Source of the DNA: an uncultured Desulfovibrionaceae bacterium
GTDB lineage: Bacteria; Desulfobacterota; Desulfovibrionia; Desulfovibrionales; Desulfovibrionaceae
Direction: 5' to 3'
Length of the DNA: 64,000 nt
Assembly (NCBI GenBank): GCA_949741925.1
Contig: CATJOY010000034.1
Coordinates: forward strand, 21,576-85,575
Positions within the stretch are counted from its first letter, which is position 1. Every line of letters starts with the position of its first letter. The translations under genes were made by a program, and so were the position numbers. Below are positions 1 through 9,810 of this stretch, piece by piece. The notes beneath the pieces were generated by a model that was given only the letters and a program-made list of their open reading frames with translations, was not told the DNA's origin and made no database searches.

Positions 1-136
1 CCATCTGGGCAGGGGCTTCATTGAAAAGGCGGATCACCTCAGTACGTGTGGCCGTAGGGGAAAAGGCCAAACCGTAGAGTACCTGAAAGGCCAGAGCGCG
101 CTCGGAGCGGCGGGTCGGTTTTTTGGGGGAGGCCAT
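1..136 (-). CDS. nusB: Transcription antitermination protein NusB (N-terminal part, cut by window edge)
   Basis: Only the first 45 or so codons are present; the rest lies left of the window. The translated start runs MASPKKPTRRSERALAFQVL, a basic leader followed by the R-x-x-A-L-x-x-L-Y pattern typical of NusB helix 1. NusB binds boxA RNA with S10 (NusE) during rRNA antitermination. The ATG lies one base from the ribH stop, so it is co-transcribed as the last visible gene of the rib operon. A ribH-nusB junction is common in proteobacteria, which supports the call. The family assignment rests on a short fragment plus context. Confidence 0.8.
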   Translation of the reverse strand, partial: MASPKKPTRRSERALAFQVLYGLAFSPTATRTEVIRLFNEAPAQM

Positions 137-137
137 A

Positions 138-608
138 CTAGATGAGTTCCAGAATTCGCGCGGTTTCCATGACAGCCGCGGCAGCTTCGGCGCCTTTATT
201 GCCGGCCTTGGACCCGGCTCGCTCCACGGCCTGTTCGATGGTGTCTGTGGTCAGCAGGCCGAAGCCGATGGGAACGCCGGTTGCCAGAGCTATTTGGGCG
301 ATGCCCTTGGTGGCTTCGCTGGCCACAAAGTCAAAATGCGGGGTGGCTCCCCGGATGACTGCGCCCAGGGCCACAATGCCCGCGTACTGGCCGGATCGGG
401 CAATTTTATTGCAGACCACAGGCAGTTCAAAAGCGCCGGGGATACGGATGATGGTCAGGTTTTCCGGCTCGCAGCCGTGCCGGGTCAGATAATCCACCGC
501 CCCGCTGATCAGGCGATCTACAATGAAATCATTGAACCGGGTGGCTACCAGGGCAAACTTGAGCCCCCGGGCTTCAAGCTGCGCCTCTATGGTTTTGATG
601 TGCGTCAT
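138..608 (-). CDS. ribH: 6,7-dimethyl-8-ribityllumazine synthase
   Basis: A 156-residue protein of normal length for lumazine synthase. It condenses 5-amino-6-ribitylaminouracil with 3,4-dihydroxy-2-butanone 4-phosphate in the penultimate riboflavin step. Visible family signatures are the early LVATRFNDF segment, the RIPGAFELP segment near residue 55, and the [14 protein letters not shown] catalytic stretch near residue 82 with its histidine. It lies 32 bases after ribBA and directly before nusB on the same strand, in a complete rib operon. The start [10 protein letters not shown] has an AGGAGAG-type ribosome site upstream. Confidence 0.96.
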   Translation of the reverse strand: MTHIKTIEAQLEARGLKFALVATRFNDFIVDRLISGAVDYLTRHGCEPENLTIIRIPGAFELPVVCNKIARSGQYAGIVALGAVIRGATPHFDFVASEATKGIAQIALATGVPIGFGLLTTDTIEQAVERAGSKAGNKGAEAAAAVMETARILELI

Positions 609-640
609 GATGCTCTCCTTGCCGATGCCTTTTCGGGCCT

Positions 641-1870
641 CTATTGTTCATCGTCAAAATGCAGGATGTGCCCCATTTTTTCTTTCTTGGTGTGCAGATA
701 CCGGGCGTTGAAGGGGCCGGCGGAGAGCTCCAGAGGCACCCGCTCCACAATATCCAGGCCGTAGCCTTCCAGACCGACAACCTTGGTGGGGTTGTTGGTC
801 ATCAGGCGCATGCGGCGAACGCCCAGATACACCAGAATTTGCGCTCCAATGCCGTAATCGCGCAAATCCGCTTTGAAGCCCAACTCTTGGTTGGCTTCGA
901 CAGTATCCAGACCTTTGTCCTGCAGGGCATAGGCTTTGATTTTGTTGGCCAGCCCGATGCCCCGGCCTTCTTGACGCATATACAGCACAACGCCGCTGCC
1001 TTCTTCCTCTACCCGGCGCATGGCCGCGGCCAACTGCTCGCCGCAGTCGCAGCGGAGCGATCCCAGCACATCCCCGGTCAGACATTCGCTGTGAACCCGC
1101 ACTAGCGCCGGTTTTTGCGGGTCTATTGTCCCCTTGACCAGGGCTAGATGGGTTTCGTCATGCAGTTCACTTTCAAAGGCCATAACCTTAAATTCGCCGA
1201 ACCGAGTGGGCATAGTTGCTTCAGCCACCAGTTTTACCGCCAGATTGCCCCGGGCCATACGGTAGCGGATCAGATCCCTAATAGTAGCTATTTTAAGGTT
1301 GTGCTTTTCGGCAAACTCGATCAAATCCGGCATCCGGGCCATGGTTCCGTCATCGCGCAGGATTTCGCAAATAACGGCGGCGGGCTTGATTCCGGCCAGC
1401 ATAGCCAGATCAACGCTGCCTTCTGTTTGCCCGGCCCGGACCAGCACGCCGCCCTTTTGGGCGCGCAGGGGGAAGATATGGCCGGGGGTGACAATATCTT
1501 CGGGCCGCACGTCATCGGCCACCGCAGCCAGGATGGTGGCGGCCCTATCCGCCGTGGAGATGCCGGTAGTGACCCCGCGCCTGGCCTCAATGGATACGGT
1601 GAAATTGGTGCCGAAGCGGGATTCGTTGCGCCGGGTCATCAGCGGAAGGCCGAGCTTGTCAATCCACTCCGGAGCCATGGGCAGGCAGATCAGCCCCCGG
1701 CAGTGGGTAGCCATGAAGTTGATGGCTTCGGGGGTGACGAACTGGGCGGCAATGGTCAGATCGCCTTCGTTTTCCCTGTCTTCGTCATCCACCAGGATGA
1801 TCATTTTGCCGTCTCTGATCAGGGAGACGGCTTCTTCAGTGGTGCATAGCGGTGAACTCGCATTTTTCAT
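641..1870 (-). CDS. ribBA: Bifunctional 3,4-dihydroxy-2-butanone 4-phosphate synthase / GTP cyclohydrolase II
   Basis: A 409-residue fusion. Residues about 1-205 are RibB, which makes dihydroxybutanone phosphate from ribulose 5-phosphate, with the acidic metal-binding loop [10 protein letters not shown] near residue 25. Residues about 210-409 are RibA, which opens GTP, with the zinc cysteine cluster in [19 protein letters not shown] and the RQEGRGIGL phosphate-binding loop. Longer reading-frame starts exist, but the ATG at 1870 (MKNASSP) sits one base from the ribE stop and gives a normal N-terminus. It supplies both precursors for RibH and RibE. Confidence 0.95.
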   Translation of the reverse strand: MKNASSPLCTTEEAVSLIRDGKMIILVDDEDRENEGDLTIAAQFVTPEAINFMATHCRGLICLPMAPEWIDKLGLPLMTRRNESRFGTNFTVSIEARRGVTTGISTADRAATILAAVADDVRPEDIVTPGHIFPLRAQKGGVLVRAGQTEGSVDLAMLAGIKPAAVICEILRDDGTMARMPDLIEFAEKHNLKIATIRDLIRYRMARGNLAVKLVAEATMPTRFGEFKVMAFESELHDETHLALVKGTIDPQKPALVRVHSECLTGDVLGSLRCDCGEQLAAAMRRVEEEGSGVVLYMRQEGRGIGLANKIKAYALQDKGLDTVEANQELGFKADLRDYGIGAQILVYLGVRRMRLMTNNPTKVVGLEGYGLDIVERVPLELSAGPFNARYLHTKKEKMGHILHFDDEQ

Positions 1871-1871
1871 C

Positions 1872-2540
1872 TTAAAATCCGTTACGGCGCAAAAAGTCTT
1901 CATCAAAGACCGCGCCGGTTTGGGCTGAAGGTTCGCCGGAATACAGCGCGCCCCTGGAGGAAAGAAGCCGCTCCACATACTTGGCGATCATATCCGTTTC
2001 CAAGTTGACGGTCCGGCCGGGCTTCCAGGCCTGCATGGTGGTGGAGGCCATGGTTTCGGGGATAACGGTCACTTCCAGGAAGTCGGCGCCCAAGGCGCTG
2101 ATGGTCAGGCTGATGCCATCCAGCGCCACCGAGCCCTTGAGCACCATCTGACGGGCTGCTTCACGGGGGAAAGATAGCCGAAAGCAGGTGGCCTGCCCCA
2201 AAGGCGCGGCCCGGGCGACCCTGGCCACACAATCAACATGGCCGCTGACCAGATGCCCGCCCAGGCGGTCTCCCAGGGCCAGAGCCCGTTCCAGGTTGAC
2301 GGTCTGCCCCTGGCGGAGGCTCCCCAGCGTGGTACGGGACAGCGTTTCTCCCGAGGCATACGCCCGGAACGCGCCGCCGTCAAAGGTTTCCGCCGTCAGG
2401 CAGACTCCGTTTACAGCAATGCTTTCGCCGATGGTTGCATCGGCAAAGGGCCGCTGTGGTTTGATCCGGAAGCGGGCCTCCTTTCCGGTTGTGGTGACCT
2501 CCAGCACATCGCCGAGATCCTGGATGATGCCGGTGAACAT
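1872..2540 (-). CDS. ribE: Riboflavin synthase alpha subunit
   Basis: A 222-residue riboflavin synthase, which dismutates two lumazine molecules to riboflavin and the pyrimidine. The diagnostic MFTGIIQDLG start is present. Two tandem lumazine-binding barrels follow (about residues 1-95 and 96-195), each with a SIAVNGVCLT- or S-V-A-L-D-G-I-S-L-T-type motif. The C-terminal tail of about 25 residues is slightly longer than usual. It sits between ribD (2-base gap) and ribBA (1-base gap), which implies translational coupling. Confidence 0.95.
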   Translation of the reverse strand: MFTGIIQDLGDVLEVTTTGKEARFRIKPQRPFADATIGESIAVNGVCLTAETFDGGAFRAYASGETLSRTTLGSLRQGQTVNLERALALGDRLGGHLVSGHVDCVARVARAAPLGQATCFRLSFPREAARQMVLKGSVALDGISLTISALGADFLEVTVIPETMASTTMQAWKPGRTVNLETDMIAKYVERLLSSRGALYSGEPSAQTGAVFDEDFLRRNGF

Positions 2541-2542
2541 CG

Positions 2543-3814
2543 TTACAGACCGTCCTTGGAGTCCGCCGCCTCAAGGAATCTGTTAGATTCCTTGGTGCGC
2601 AATTCCTCTGTGCACGGGCGGGGGGCTTCGGCCGCAACATCGCTATCCGCGGGATGTTCGGGGCCGAGCGTAATAAGCAGATCGCTGCCGCACCGCCGGG
2701 TTTCCAGCAGGCGCAGGCGCAGGCCCTCATCCAGTTGAAGCGGGCTGAGGCCGTCGAAAAGCGGTATGGCTTGGTTGTCTCCCAGAATGCGTGGGGAAAG
2801 ATGCAGGTGCAGTTCCTGGGCAAGGCCTCCGGTCAAGAGCGAGAGCCCCAGCCTGCCGCCGCCTTCACAGAGCACATAGCGGCACTCCAAATCATGCCGC
2901 AATAAGCGCAGGCCCTCGGCCAGATCCAGCTCGGCCCGCATGGCGTGCCCCTTGGCGTCCACCGGGCCGGGTTTGGATTGCAACCCGTATACCCGGGCTC
3001 CTGCCTTGCGCAGCCGTTCGGCTTTGGGGCTGGCTGCCGAGGCCACGGTAGTCCAGAAGACCAGTTGCTCGGGCCGTTTTTTCAGAAGGATCATATCTTG
3101 GTGGGCATCGGGCAGCCGGGAAGAGGCCACTACGGCCAGAGGCTGTTTTTCGGCCGCCGGATCGCCCGGTTCGGGCCGATAATCCAGACCCGGGTTATCC
3201 TGATAAAAGGTATTGCCGCCCACCAAAACAGCATCGCTTACCCGGCGTAGCGCATGCACCTGGCGTCGGGCTTCCGGGCAGCTGATCCAGCGCGCATGCC
3301 CGGTGCGGGTGGCGATGCGGCCGTCCAGCGTGGCGGCGAGCTTCAGCGTGGTGAAGGGATAGGGGCTGTTCTGCCAGGTCAGAAAATCCCGGATCAGCTC
3401 CAGGCATTCCTCCAGGGCAACGCCGGTTTCCACGTGAACGCCGTGTTGGCGCAAAAGTTCCGCGCCGCCCCCGGCCAGGGAAGTAGGATCCATAGCGCCG
3501 ATGACCACATGGCGGATGCCCGCGGCCAAGATGGCCTCGGTACAGGGGGGGGTGCGCCCGTGGTGCAGGCAGGGTTCCAGGGTAACGACTAAGGTGCAGC
3601 CGGCCGGGTCAATGCCGCGCGCGGCGGCATCGGCCAAGGCTTCGCGTTCCGCGTGGGGAAGACCTGCGGCTTTATGGGCGCCCCGGGCCACAATGACGCC
3701 TTCGCGCACTAAAACGGCCCCGACATTGGGGTTGGGCGCGGTCATGAACCGGTACCGGCGGGCCAGGGCCACGGCTTCGAGCATGGCCTGTTCCATGGGG
3801 TGGCCGCTCGTCAT
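2543..3814 (-). CDS. ribD: Bifunctional diaminohydroxyphosphoribosylaminopyrimidine deaminase / 5-amino-6-(5-phosphoribosylamino)uracil reductase
   Basis: 423 residues. The N-terminal half (about 1-145) is a zinc cytidine-deaminase fold with HAE at 54-56, PC at 81-82 and the second cysteine at 91, so zinc ligands His54, Cys82 and Cys91 are intact. The C-terminal half (about 150-380) is the NADPH-dependent reductase, with [11 protein letters not shown] and the [11 protein letters not shown] segment. The last 40 residues are charged and poorly conserved. Its ATG overlaps the preceding deaminase stop by 4 bases. It performs the second and third steps after GTP cyclohydrolase II. Confidence 0.95.
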   Translation of the reverse strand: MTSGHPMEQAMLEAVALARRYRFMTAPNPNVGAVLVREGVIVARGAHKAAGLPHAEREALADAAARGIDPAGCTLVVTLEPCLHHGRTPPCTEAILAAGIRHVVIGAMDPTSLAGGGAELLRQHGVHVETGVALEECLELIRDFLTWQNSPYPFTTLKLAATLDGRIATRTGHARWISCPEARRQVHALRRVSDAVLVGGNTFYQDNPGLDYRPEPGDPAAEKQPLAVVASSRLPDAHQDMILLKKRPEQLVFWTTVASAASPKAERLRKAGARVYGLQSKPGPVDAKGHAMRAELDLAEGLRLLRHDLECRYVLCEGGGRLGLSLLTGGLAQELHLHLSPRILGDNQAIPLFDGLSPLQLDEGLRLRLLETRRCGSDLLITLGPEHPADSDVAAEAPRPCTEELRTKESNRFLEAADSKDGL

Positions 3815-4293
3815 GGGCAGGCCTCCGCCGAGGAGGGCTCGCTTCCGGGCATGTCCAGAAGGGCGGCGTGAATGCCTGATTCTTTGAGCATGTCCGCGGC
3901 CAATTGATCCGGGTACGACTCGGCGTAGTACACGGCGCTGATGCCGCAGTTGATGAGCATTTTGGTGCAGATCAGGCAGGGCTGGTGCGTGCAGTAGACC
4001 TCGGCCCCGGCCAGAGAAACGCCGTGGACCGCCGCCTGGATAATAACATTTTGTTCCGCATGCAGCCCCCGGCAGATCTCATGGCGCTGGCCTGAAGGAA
4101 TACCGAGTTGTTCCCGCAGGCAGCCGGTTTCAAAGCAATCGCGTATGCCGGCGGGCGCGCCGTTGTAGCCGGTGGCAAGAATGCGTCTTTTGCTTACGGC
4201 AAGAGCCCCGACCTTGCGACGCAAACAGGTGGAACGTTGCGCAACCAGGCGGGTGATCTGCATGAAATAGTGCGGCCAGGGCATTCTAGGCAT
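3811..4293 (-). CDS. dCMP deaminase (ComEB-type cytidine/deoxycytidylate deaminase)
   Basis: 160 residues with a deaminase zinc site: HAE at 78-80 and PCLIC at 105-109, where Cys106 and Cys109 are the likely zinc ligands. The TGYNGAPAG stretch near residue 41 is typical of deoxycytidylate deaminases, which convert dCMP to dUMP for thymidylate synthesis. An additional Cys/His-rich stretch around residues 53-74 is also usual in this family. It is the first gene of the rib operon and overlaps ribD by 4 bases. This pairing is common in deltaproteobacteria and may reflect co-transcription only. No FMN riboswitch was recognised upstream. Confidence 0.9.
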   Translation of the reverse strand: MPRMPWPHYFMQITRLVAQRSTCLRRKVGALAVSKRRILATGYNGAPAGIRDCFETGCLREQLGIPSGQRHEICRGLHAEQNVIIQAAVHGVSLAGAEVYCTHQPCLICTKMLINCGISAVYYAESYPDQLAADMLKESGIHAALLDMPGSEPSSAEACP

Positions 4294-4651
4294 AGCAGTC
4301 TCGAAAGGAAAAAAGTTTCCGGCAACACCCGGATGGCTTTGAGGTATACCTTTATCGGATCGTCACGGCAAGGCCTTGCTTGGCAGGGCCGAGGCAACAA
4401 TTTGCCGGTGTGGCGTCTCCCCCGTTTCTCTTATTATGACTGTTTGTCTCAACCACCCTGTTCAGCCCGGCCATCCCCCCTCCGGCGTCCTTTCCCGCCG
4501 CCTGCATCTCCGGCAGGTATTCATTGCTGCGACAGGGGGGATTGTCGCAATGCGTCGGTTGCTGCGCGGACCCGCGCAAACGACTGCTGATGCTCTATAC
4601 AGAAAAGAAAAATACGGCTACAGGAGCAGCATATTTTTTTATGGAGCCCTC

Positions 4652-5350
4652 ATGTTCGGAACCAGACGCCTTGCCCCTTTTTTTTGCCTGCTGTTTATCC
4701 TGCTTGCCGCCTGCGGCCGGAATGAGTCTGCTGAACGGCAGGCCTTTATCGGTTTTCTTGAAGCCGGGCCGTTGGCCGGATCTGCCTGCCTCCTGCGTCC
4801 GCTGGCCGATGCCGAGCGCGAGGCCTTGGGAGACTATGCCCGACAATATGATTTGATGCTTTCATTTCAAACCCGCATGACCGAACTGGTCAACGCGGAT
4901 CTGAAAGAGCTGGATCGCGTGGCGAATCTCTCTTCGCTTGCAAAGATTATCGGCGAGAGGGGAAGGATTTATACGGCCGCGCGAACGGTCGGCGAACTGC
5001 GCCGCGATCTTGCGGATGAACTGGCCAGGGCCGAAGCCGGGCTCCGGGTGCTGCGCCAACCGGAGGATCTGGCGGCTGTCTATGCTCGGGCCTTTGAGAA
5101 GGCCGTCAGGAGGCCGGGCCTGGCCGCAGTAGACGCCTTTACGGCCATGGAAGCGCTTTTTGCCGCCGAGGCCGATCTGGCCGGCTTCCTGGAGCTGAAT
5201 AAGGATGGCCTGAGCATTGTCGGCAGCCGGGTGGACGTGACCCATGAGGATCTGCGGGAACCCTTGCGGGAGAAAACCAAGATCATGGCGGAGCAATCCG
5301 CTGCTCTCATGGAAGCCTTTGCAGGAATGCGCCGAGCCTTTGGCCGGTGA
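4652..5350 (+). CDS. Predicted outer-membrane lipoprotein, unknown function
   Basis: 232 residues. The chosen ATG has a GGAG five bases upstream and gives a clean lipoprotein signal peptide, MFGTRRLAPFFCLLFILLAAC, with lipobox LAAC and lipidated Cys21. An upstream in-frame start would bury this signal, so it was rejected. The mature part is almost entirely alpha-helical by composition (rich in Ala, Glu, Leu and Arg), with heptad-like stretches between residues 60 and 140. I do not recognise a family. It is monocistronic, between the divergent rib operon and dnaK. Confidence 0.75.
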   Translation: MFGTRRLAPFFCLLFILLAACGRNESAERQAFIGFLEAGPLAGSACLLRPLADAEREALGDYARQYDLMLSFQTRMTELVNADLKELDRVANLSSLAKIIGERGRIYTAARTVGELRRDLADELARAEAGLRVLRQPEDLAAVYARAFEKAVRRPGLAAVDAFTAMEALFAAEADLAGFLELNKDGLSIVGSRVDVTHEDLREPLREKTKIMAEQSAALMEAFAGMRRAFGR

Positions 5351-5704
5351 GCCGGCAGCCGAAGCATGACGAGGGGCGAGTGAAAAAATAAAGGTTTCCC
5401 TCTGGACGAAAAAAAAAGCGTTATTATTTTTGGCTCAGGCTTCATGAAACCGCCTGCTGCGAAGCCGCCCTCCGCGTTTTTGCAGGGGAAACGTCGGCCG
5501 CGTATTTCTTGCGCTTTTCCGGTGTTCTCTTTGCCCCGCGCGGGGAGAAAATGCAGCATTTCGCGGGCGGCGTTTTCATGAGGCCTGTGTCGTGTACAGC
5601 AAGCAGGCCGGCATCCCGGCGGGAATGCGGCTGTGCAGTAAAAATGCGCGCTTTGCAATTCCGGCTTGCGCGGGAAAAATCGAGCCACCCGGGAGGAAGT
5701 TCAT
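5351..5704. other. Intergenic region upstream of dnaK
   Basis: 354 bases with no supported gene. An A-rich stretch (5408-5433) followed by TTATTATTTTT could hold a promoter, but no good -35/-10 pair or sigma-32-like site was found. No CIRCE operator (TTAGCACTC-N9-GAGTGCTAA) is visible, although hrcA is in the window. A GGGAGGAAG ribosome site lies just before the dnaK start. Confidence 0.5.
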
Positions 5705-7612
5705 ATGGGTAAAATAATCGGAATAGACCTTGGCACAACCAACTCGTGCGTCTTTGTCATGGAGGGCAAAGAACCGAAGTGCGTCACCAACCCGGAAGGC
5801 GGCCGTACGACCCCTTCCATCGTTGCCTTTACCGGCAAGGAACGTCTGGTTGGCGATATTGCCAAGCGTCAGGCGGTCACCAACCCCGCCCGGACCATCT
5901 TTGCCATCAAGCGCCTTATGGGGAGGCGATACAATTCCCCTGAAGTCACCCGCTGGAAGGAGCATAGCCCCTACGCTATTGTTGCGGGCAAAAGCGGCGA
6001 GGCCGCCGTGGATGTTGAAGGCCACGCCTACAGCGCGCCGGAAATTTCGGCTATGATTCTGGCTAAGCTGAAATCCGACGCCGAAGCCTATCTGGGCGAG
6101 CCGGTCACCGAAGCTGTGATCACCGTTCCGGCCTATTTCAATGACTCCCAGCGGCAGGCCACCAAAGATGCGGGCCGCATCGCCGGTCTTGACGTTAAGC
6201 GCATCATCAATGAGCCCACGGCCGCCTCTCTGGCTTACGGCTTTGATAAAAAAGCCAACGAAAAGATCGCCGTTTTCGACCTTGGCGGCGGCACCTTTGA
6301 TATATCCGTGCTCGAAGTGGGCGACAATGTGGTGGAAGTGCGCGCTACCAACGGGGATACCTTCCTTGGCGGCGAAGATTTTGACCAACGTATCATCAAC
6401 TGGCTGGTTGAGGAGTTCCGCAAGGAGAACGGCATTGATCTCTCCAAAGACAGCATGGCCCTGCAACGTCTGAAAGAGGCCGCGGAAAAGGCTAAAAAGG
6501 ATCTTTCCACCTCCATGGAGGCGGATGTCAACCTGCCTTTCATTACCGCGGATCAGAGCGGCCCCAAGCACCTGATGATCAAGCTTTCTCGCGCCAAGCT
6601 CGAAGCCCTGGTGCAAGACCTGGTGGATCGGACCATTGAGCCCTGCAAAAAGGCCCTGGCCGACGCGGGCATGAAGCCCTCCGACATCGATGAGGTGGTT
6701 CTGGTAGGCGGTATGACCCGGATGCCCTTGGTCCAGAAAAAAGTTGCCGAATATTTCGGCAGAGAACCCCATCGCGGCGTTAACCCCGATGAAGTGGTGG
6801 CCATGGGCGCCGCCATTCAGGGCGGCATTCTGGCCGGAGACGTTAAGGACGTGCTCTTGCTCGATGTGACCCCGCTTTCGTTGGGCATTGAAACCTTGGG
6901 CGGCGTGATGACCAAGCTTATTGAGCGCAACACGACCATTCCCACCCGCAAGAGCCAGGTGTTCTCCACCGCCGCGGATAACCAGCCTTCGGTTTCCATC
7001 CACGTGCTTCAGGGCGAACGGCCCATGGCCGCGGATAACATGACCCTGGGCCGGTTTGAGCTGACCGGCATTCCGGCTGCGCCGCGCGGTCTGCCGCAGA
7101 TCGAAGTTGCCTTTGATATCGACGCCAACGGCATCGTCAACGTTTCCGCCAAGGATCTCGGCACCGGCAAGGAACAGACCATTCAGATCACCGCTTCCTC
7201 CGGCCTTTCCGAAGACGCCATCCAGCGCATGGTCAAGGAAGCCGAAGCCCATGCTGAGGAAGATAAGAAAAAGCAGGCTCTTATCGAAGCCCGCAACCAG
7301 GCCGACGCCTTGGTTTATTCTTCGGAAAAATCCCTGGCTGATCTTGGGGATGCCGTGGAACCCGGCGTACGGGCTGAAGTAGAGGCTAAAAGCAACGCCC
7401 TCAAGCAGGCCATGGAATCCGACGATGTGGAGGCCATCAAGCGGGCCATGGACGAGCTTTCTAAAGCCTCCCATACTCTGGCCGAGAAGCTCTACGCCCA
7501 GAAGGCCGAAGGAGCCGGCGCGCAGAACGGCGGAGCGCAAAACGGCGGCGCCCAAGGCGCCGGTGCCCAGGCCGACGACGTTGTGGATGCTGATTATACC
7601 GAAGTAAAGTAA
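5705..7612 (+). CDS. dnaK: Chaperone protein DnaK (Hsp70)
   Basis: 635 residues, the usual DnaK length. The ATPase domain (about 1-380) starts [14 protein letters not shown] and carries the [27 protein letters not shown] and VGGMTRMP motifs. The substrate-binding domain (about 390-505) and helical lid (about 510-600) follow. The tail ends in a Gly/Ala/Gln repeat (GAQNGGAQ units) and [12 protein letters not shown], the usual acidic Hsp70 end. The start at 5705 follows a GGGAGGAAG ribosome site; an earlier in-frame start at 5666 would add unrelated residues. It works with GrpE (encoded at 40159-40761) in protein folding. dnaJ is not adjacent. Confidence 0.98.
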   Translation: MGKIIGIDLGTTNSCVFVMEGKEPKCVTNPEGGRTTPSIVAFTGKERLVGDIAKRQAVTNPARTIFAIKRLMGRRYNSPEVTRWKEHSPYAIVAGKSGEAAVDVEGHAYSAPEISAMILAKLKSDAEAYLGEPVTEAVITVPAYFNDSQRQATKDAGRIAGLDVKRIINEPTAASLAYGFDKKANEKIAVFDLGGGTFDISVLEVGDNVVEVRATNGDTFLGGEDFDQRIINWLVEEFRKENGIDLSKDSMALQRLKEAAEKAKKDLSTSMEADVNLPFITADQSGPKHLMIKLSRAKLEALVQDLVDRTIEPCKKALADAGMKPSDIDEVVLVGGMTRMPLVQKKVAEYFGREPHRGVNPDEVVAMGAAIQGGILAGDVKDVLLLDVTPLSLGIETLGGVMTKLIERNTTIPTRKSQVFSTAADNQPSVSIHVLQGERPMAADNMTLGRFELTGIPAAPRGLPQIEVAFDIDANGIVNVSAKDLGTGKEQTIQITASSGLSEDAIQRMVKEAEAHAEEDKKKQALIEARNQADALVYSSEKSLADLGDAVEPGVRAEVEAKSNALKQAMESDDVEAIKRAMDELSKASHTLAEKLYAQKAEGAGAQNGGAQNGGAQGAGAQADDVVDADYTEVK

Positions 7613-8052
7613 CGCGGCGTTTTTGCATCGGCCTTGGTTGATGCAGTCAGTACGATCTCCTATCCCCCCCGCTTCGGCATGTGCCGGAGGGGGGGGCTTT
7701 TTCTCGCGGCTATGTGTTGGTTGCCCATGGCAAGCCTGCTGGAGGGGGCTTCTGCCCGGGGCTCCAGCCTGAAGGCCCGGCGTGCAGCGGCGGTCGGCCT
7801 TTGGGGGAGGGGAAGGACCCCGCTGCGGCAGGGGGCGAGCAGCCCTCAATTTTTTATTCCAGCCTCCTTTCCGGCTGTTCCGGAGCTTTTCTTTTTCCAA
7901 ATTTTTCGCTAAATAAATCCTTTTTAATATACTCCGGCATGCCGCGCGCCCGTGTTCAGCCGGAGGTGTGCCTGGCGCGGGGCTCGCAGCCTTGTGCTCG
8001 GGCGCTGTATCAGGAAAGCTATTCCGGAACTTCCGCAGGAAGGAGCCTGGTG
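7613..8052. other. Intergenic region between dnaK and purB
   Basis: 440 bases. It begins with the dnaK terminator hairpin (7664-7697). The middle is GC-rich, with repeated GGGGCTTCTGCCC- and CCTTTGGGGG-like text and no coding signal. The right end is AT-rich and contains TTTTTAATATACT (7921-7933), a possible -10 for purB with only a weak -35 (TTCGCT at 7905-7910). Confidence 0.45.
7664..7704 (+). terminator. Rho-independent terminator of dnaK
   Basis: A GC-rich stem pairs a run of C (7664-7670) and GC-rich inner bases with TGCCGG and a run of G (7688-7696). CTTTTTCT follows directly. It lies about 50 bases after the dnaK stop. Confidence 0.8.
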
Positions 8053-9363
8053 ATGATAGAAAGATATACCCGCCCCGAGATGGGGGCGCTATGGACCGAT
8101 CAAGCGCGTCTGAACGCCTGGCTGGAGGTGGAGTTAGCTGTCTGCGAAGCCTGGCGACGGCTGGGTGTGATCGAAGAGAGCGTCATGGAGGAAATCCGGG
8201 CCAAAGCAGCCGTAGACCCGGCCCGGGTTGCGGCCATTGAAGAGACCACCCGGCATGATATTATCGCCTTTTTAACAGCGCTGGAGGAAAAGGTAGGCCC
8301 CGCCTCGCGGTACATTCACCTCGGCTGCACCTCTTCGGATATTGTGGATACGGCCAACGCTTTGCTGCTCAGCCGGGCCGGTGGAATTATCATGCGGGCC
8401 TTGGAGGAACTGCTCGAGACCCTTAAAGATATGGCTTTTCGCTACAAGGGCAGGATGTGTATGGGCCGATCCCATGGCGTGCACGCCGAGCCCACCAGTT
8501 TCGGCCTGAAGATCGCCGGCTATTTCGCTGAATTCTCGCGGCACAAGGTCCGGCTGGCGGCGGCTGTGGAAACTGTTCGCTGCGGCAAAATTTCCGGCGC
8601 TGTGGGCACGTATTCTATGCTGGACCCCCGAGTAGAAAGTATTGCTTGCGAACTTTTGGGCCTTACCGTGGATCCAGTCTCAACCCAGATCATCCAACGC
8701 GACCGCTACGCCCAGTATTTTACTACCTTGGCCCTGTTGGGCGGCGGCATTGAGCGCTTGGCTACGGAACTCAGGCATCTGCAGCGCACCGAAGTTTTGG
8801 AAGTAGAGGAAGGCTTTGCCAAGGGGCAGAAGGGTTCCTCTGCTATGCCGCACAAAAAGAATCCCATCTCTGCCGAAAATCTGTGCGGTCTTTCCCGTCT
8901 TTTGCGCGCCAACGCCCTGGCCGCCATGGAGGATACCCCGCTGTGGCATGAACGGGATATCAGCCATTCCTCGGTTGAGCGGGTTATTATGCCTGATTCT
9001 ACTATTCTGGCGGATTATGCCCTGCACCGTCTGAACGGGGTGTTGCGGAAACTTCGGGTTATTCCGGAGAACATGGCCCGGAACATGGCGCTCTCTTTTG
9101 GGCTGTTTTTTTCCCAGGGCGTGTTGACGGCACTGATTGAAGAGGTGAAAATGCCGCGCCAGGAAGCGTATGGCTTGGTGCAGCGCCTGGCCATGCGCAG
9201 TTGGGATGAGAAAAAGCCTTTTGAAGACTTGGTGCGGGCATCGGAAGAAATTGCGGCAGTCCTCTCCCCGGAACAGTTGGCTAGGTTGTTTGATGTTTCC
9301 CGCTATCTGGCTCACGAAGATATGGTCTTCAGGCGGGTTTTCGAGGGCAACGCCGCGTTGTAA
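8053..9363 (+). CDS. purB: Adenylosuccinate lyase
   Basis: 436 residues, typical for the short bacterial PurB form. It cleaves succinyl-AMP and SAICAR in purine synthesis. It begins MIERYTRPEMGALW, and contains TSSDIVDTA near residue 90, GRSHGVHAEP near 140, and the flexible catalytic loop GSSAMPHKKNP with the catalytic serine at about residue 262. The ATG at 8053 follows a GGAAGGAG site; a GTG immediately before it is an alternative. In-frame starts upstream lack conservation. No other purine gene is adjacent. Confidence 0.96.
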   Translation: MIERYTRPEMGALWTDQARLNAWLEVELAVCEAWRRLGVIEESVMEEIRAKAAVDPARVAAIEETTRHDIIAFLTALEEKVGPASRYIHLGCTSSDIVDTANALLLSRAGGIIMRALEELLETLKDMAFRYKGRMCMGRSHGVHAEPTSFGLKIAGYFAEFSRHKVRLAAAVETVRCGKISGAVGTYSMLDPRVESIACELLGLTVDPVSTQIIQRDRYAQYFTTLALLGGGIERLATELRHLQRTEVLEVEEGFAKGQKGSSAMPHKKNPISAENLCGLSRLLRANALAAMEDTPLWHERDISHSSVERVIMPDSTILADYALHRLNGVLRKLRVIPENMARNMALSFGLFFSQGVLTALIEEVKMPRQEAYGLVQRLAMRSWDEKKPFEDLVRASEEIAAVLSPEQLARLFDVSRYLAHEDMVFRRVFEGNAAL

Positions 9364-9810
9364 TGAGGCAATCGGCCTTTTTGCGCAGGAGCGTGGAGCT
9401 CCGGGGGAACGGCCACCGCAGGGAACGCCTCTTGGTGGAGAGAGGCGTAAGGGGGCCCATACATTTTCCTGTTACGTCGCTTTCTGACCTGACGAGGTCA
9501 GCCGGAAAAACGAGTTCGCGTACACCTGATACGCCTTTGCTCGTTCGTTTTCTCGTCAGGAAAAATTCGGCTTTTCGCGGGTGCAATGTGTTGGGAAGCA
9601 AGCCTCGGCGTCGGCGTATGGATTCTCTACCTTGTCACTTTTGTGCAACTATGGTAAGCGGGTATACGATAAGGCCGCTATAGTTGCAGGCTGCGGAACT
9701 CACGGATTCCTTCGAGGCCGGGCTTGTTTCGGAAGCGAATGGCTGCGCGTTCCCGCGTAACGGCACCTATCTACTCAAGCCCTTGCTGCTTCGGCAAGGG
9801 AAGGCATTGC
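9364..9810. other. Intergenic region upstream of the L,D-transpeptidase gene
   Basis: 447 bases. Short open frames cross it, but their translations are Arg/Ser/Pro-rich and look non-coding. It contains a 9-base inverted repeat, CCTGACGAG (9488-9496) and CTCGTCAGG (9552-9560), with partly complementary AAAACGAG/CTCGTTCG text inside. No terminator with a T-run was seen after purB. Confidence 0.4.
9488..9560. repeat. Imperfect long inverted repeat
   Basis: Arms CCTGACGAG (9488-9496) and CTCGTCAGG (9552-9560) are perfect reverse complements. The spacer has further partial complementarity. It could be a structured leader or the remnant of a small mobile element; no flanking duplication was identified. 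Confidence 0.45.

Noticed and set aside
4294..4651. Possible FMN riboswitch before the rib operon
   Set aside because: The conserved RFN core (for example CCGACCGGCGGT) was not found on the minus strand upstream of the dCMP deaminase gene.
5576..7900. A 774-codon open frame antisense to dnaK
   Set aside because: Long antisense frames over dnaK are a known by-product of GC-rich codon use. The translation is Gly/His/Phe-rich without motifs and the sense frame is an intact DnaK.
9363..9683. A 106-codon frame after purB
   Set aside because: Arg/Ser/Pro-rich translation, overlapping inverted repeats, no ribosome site.
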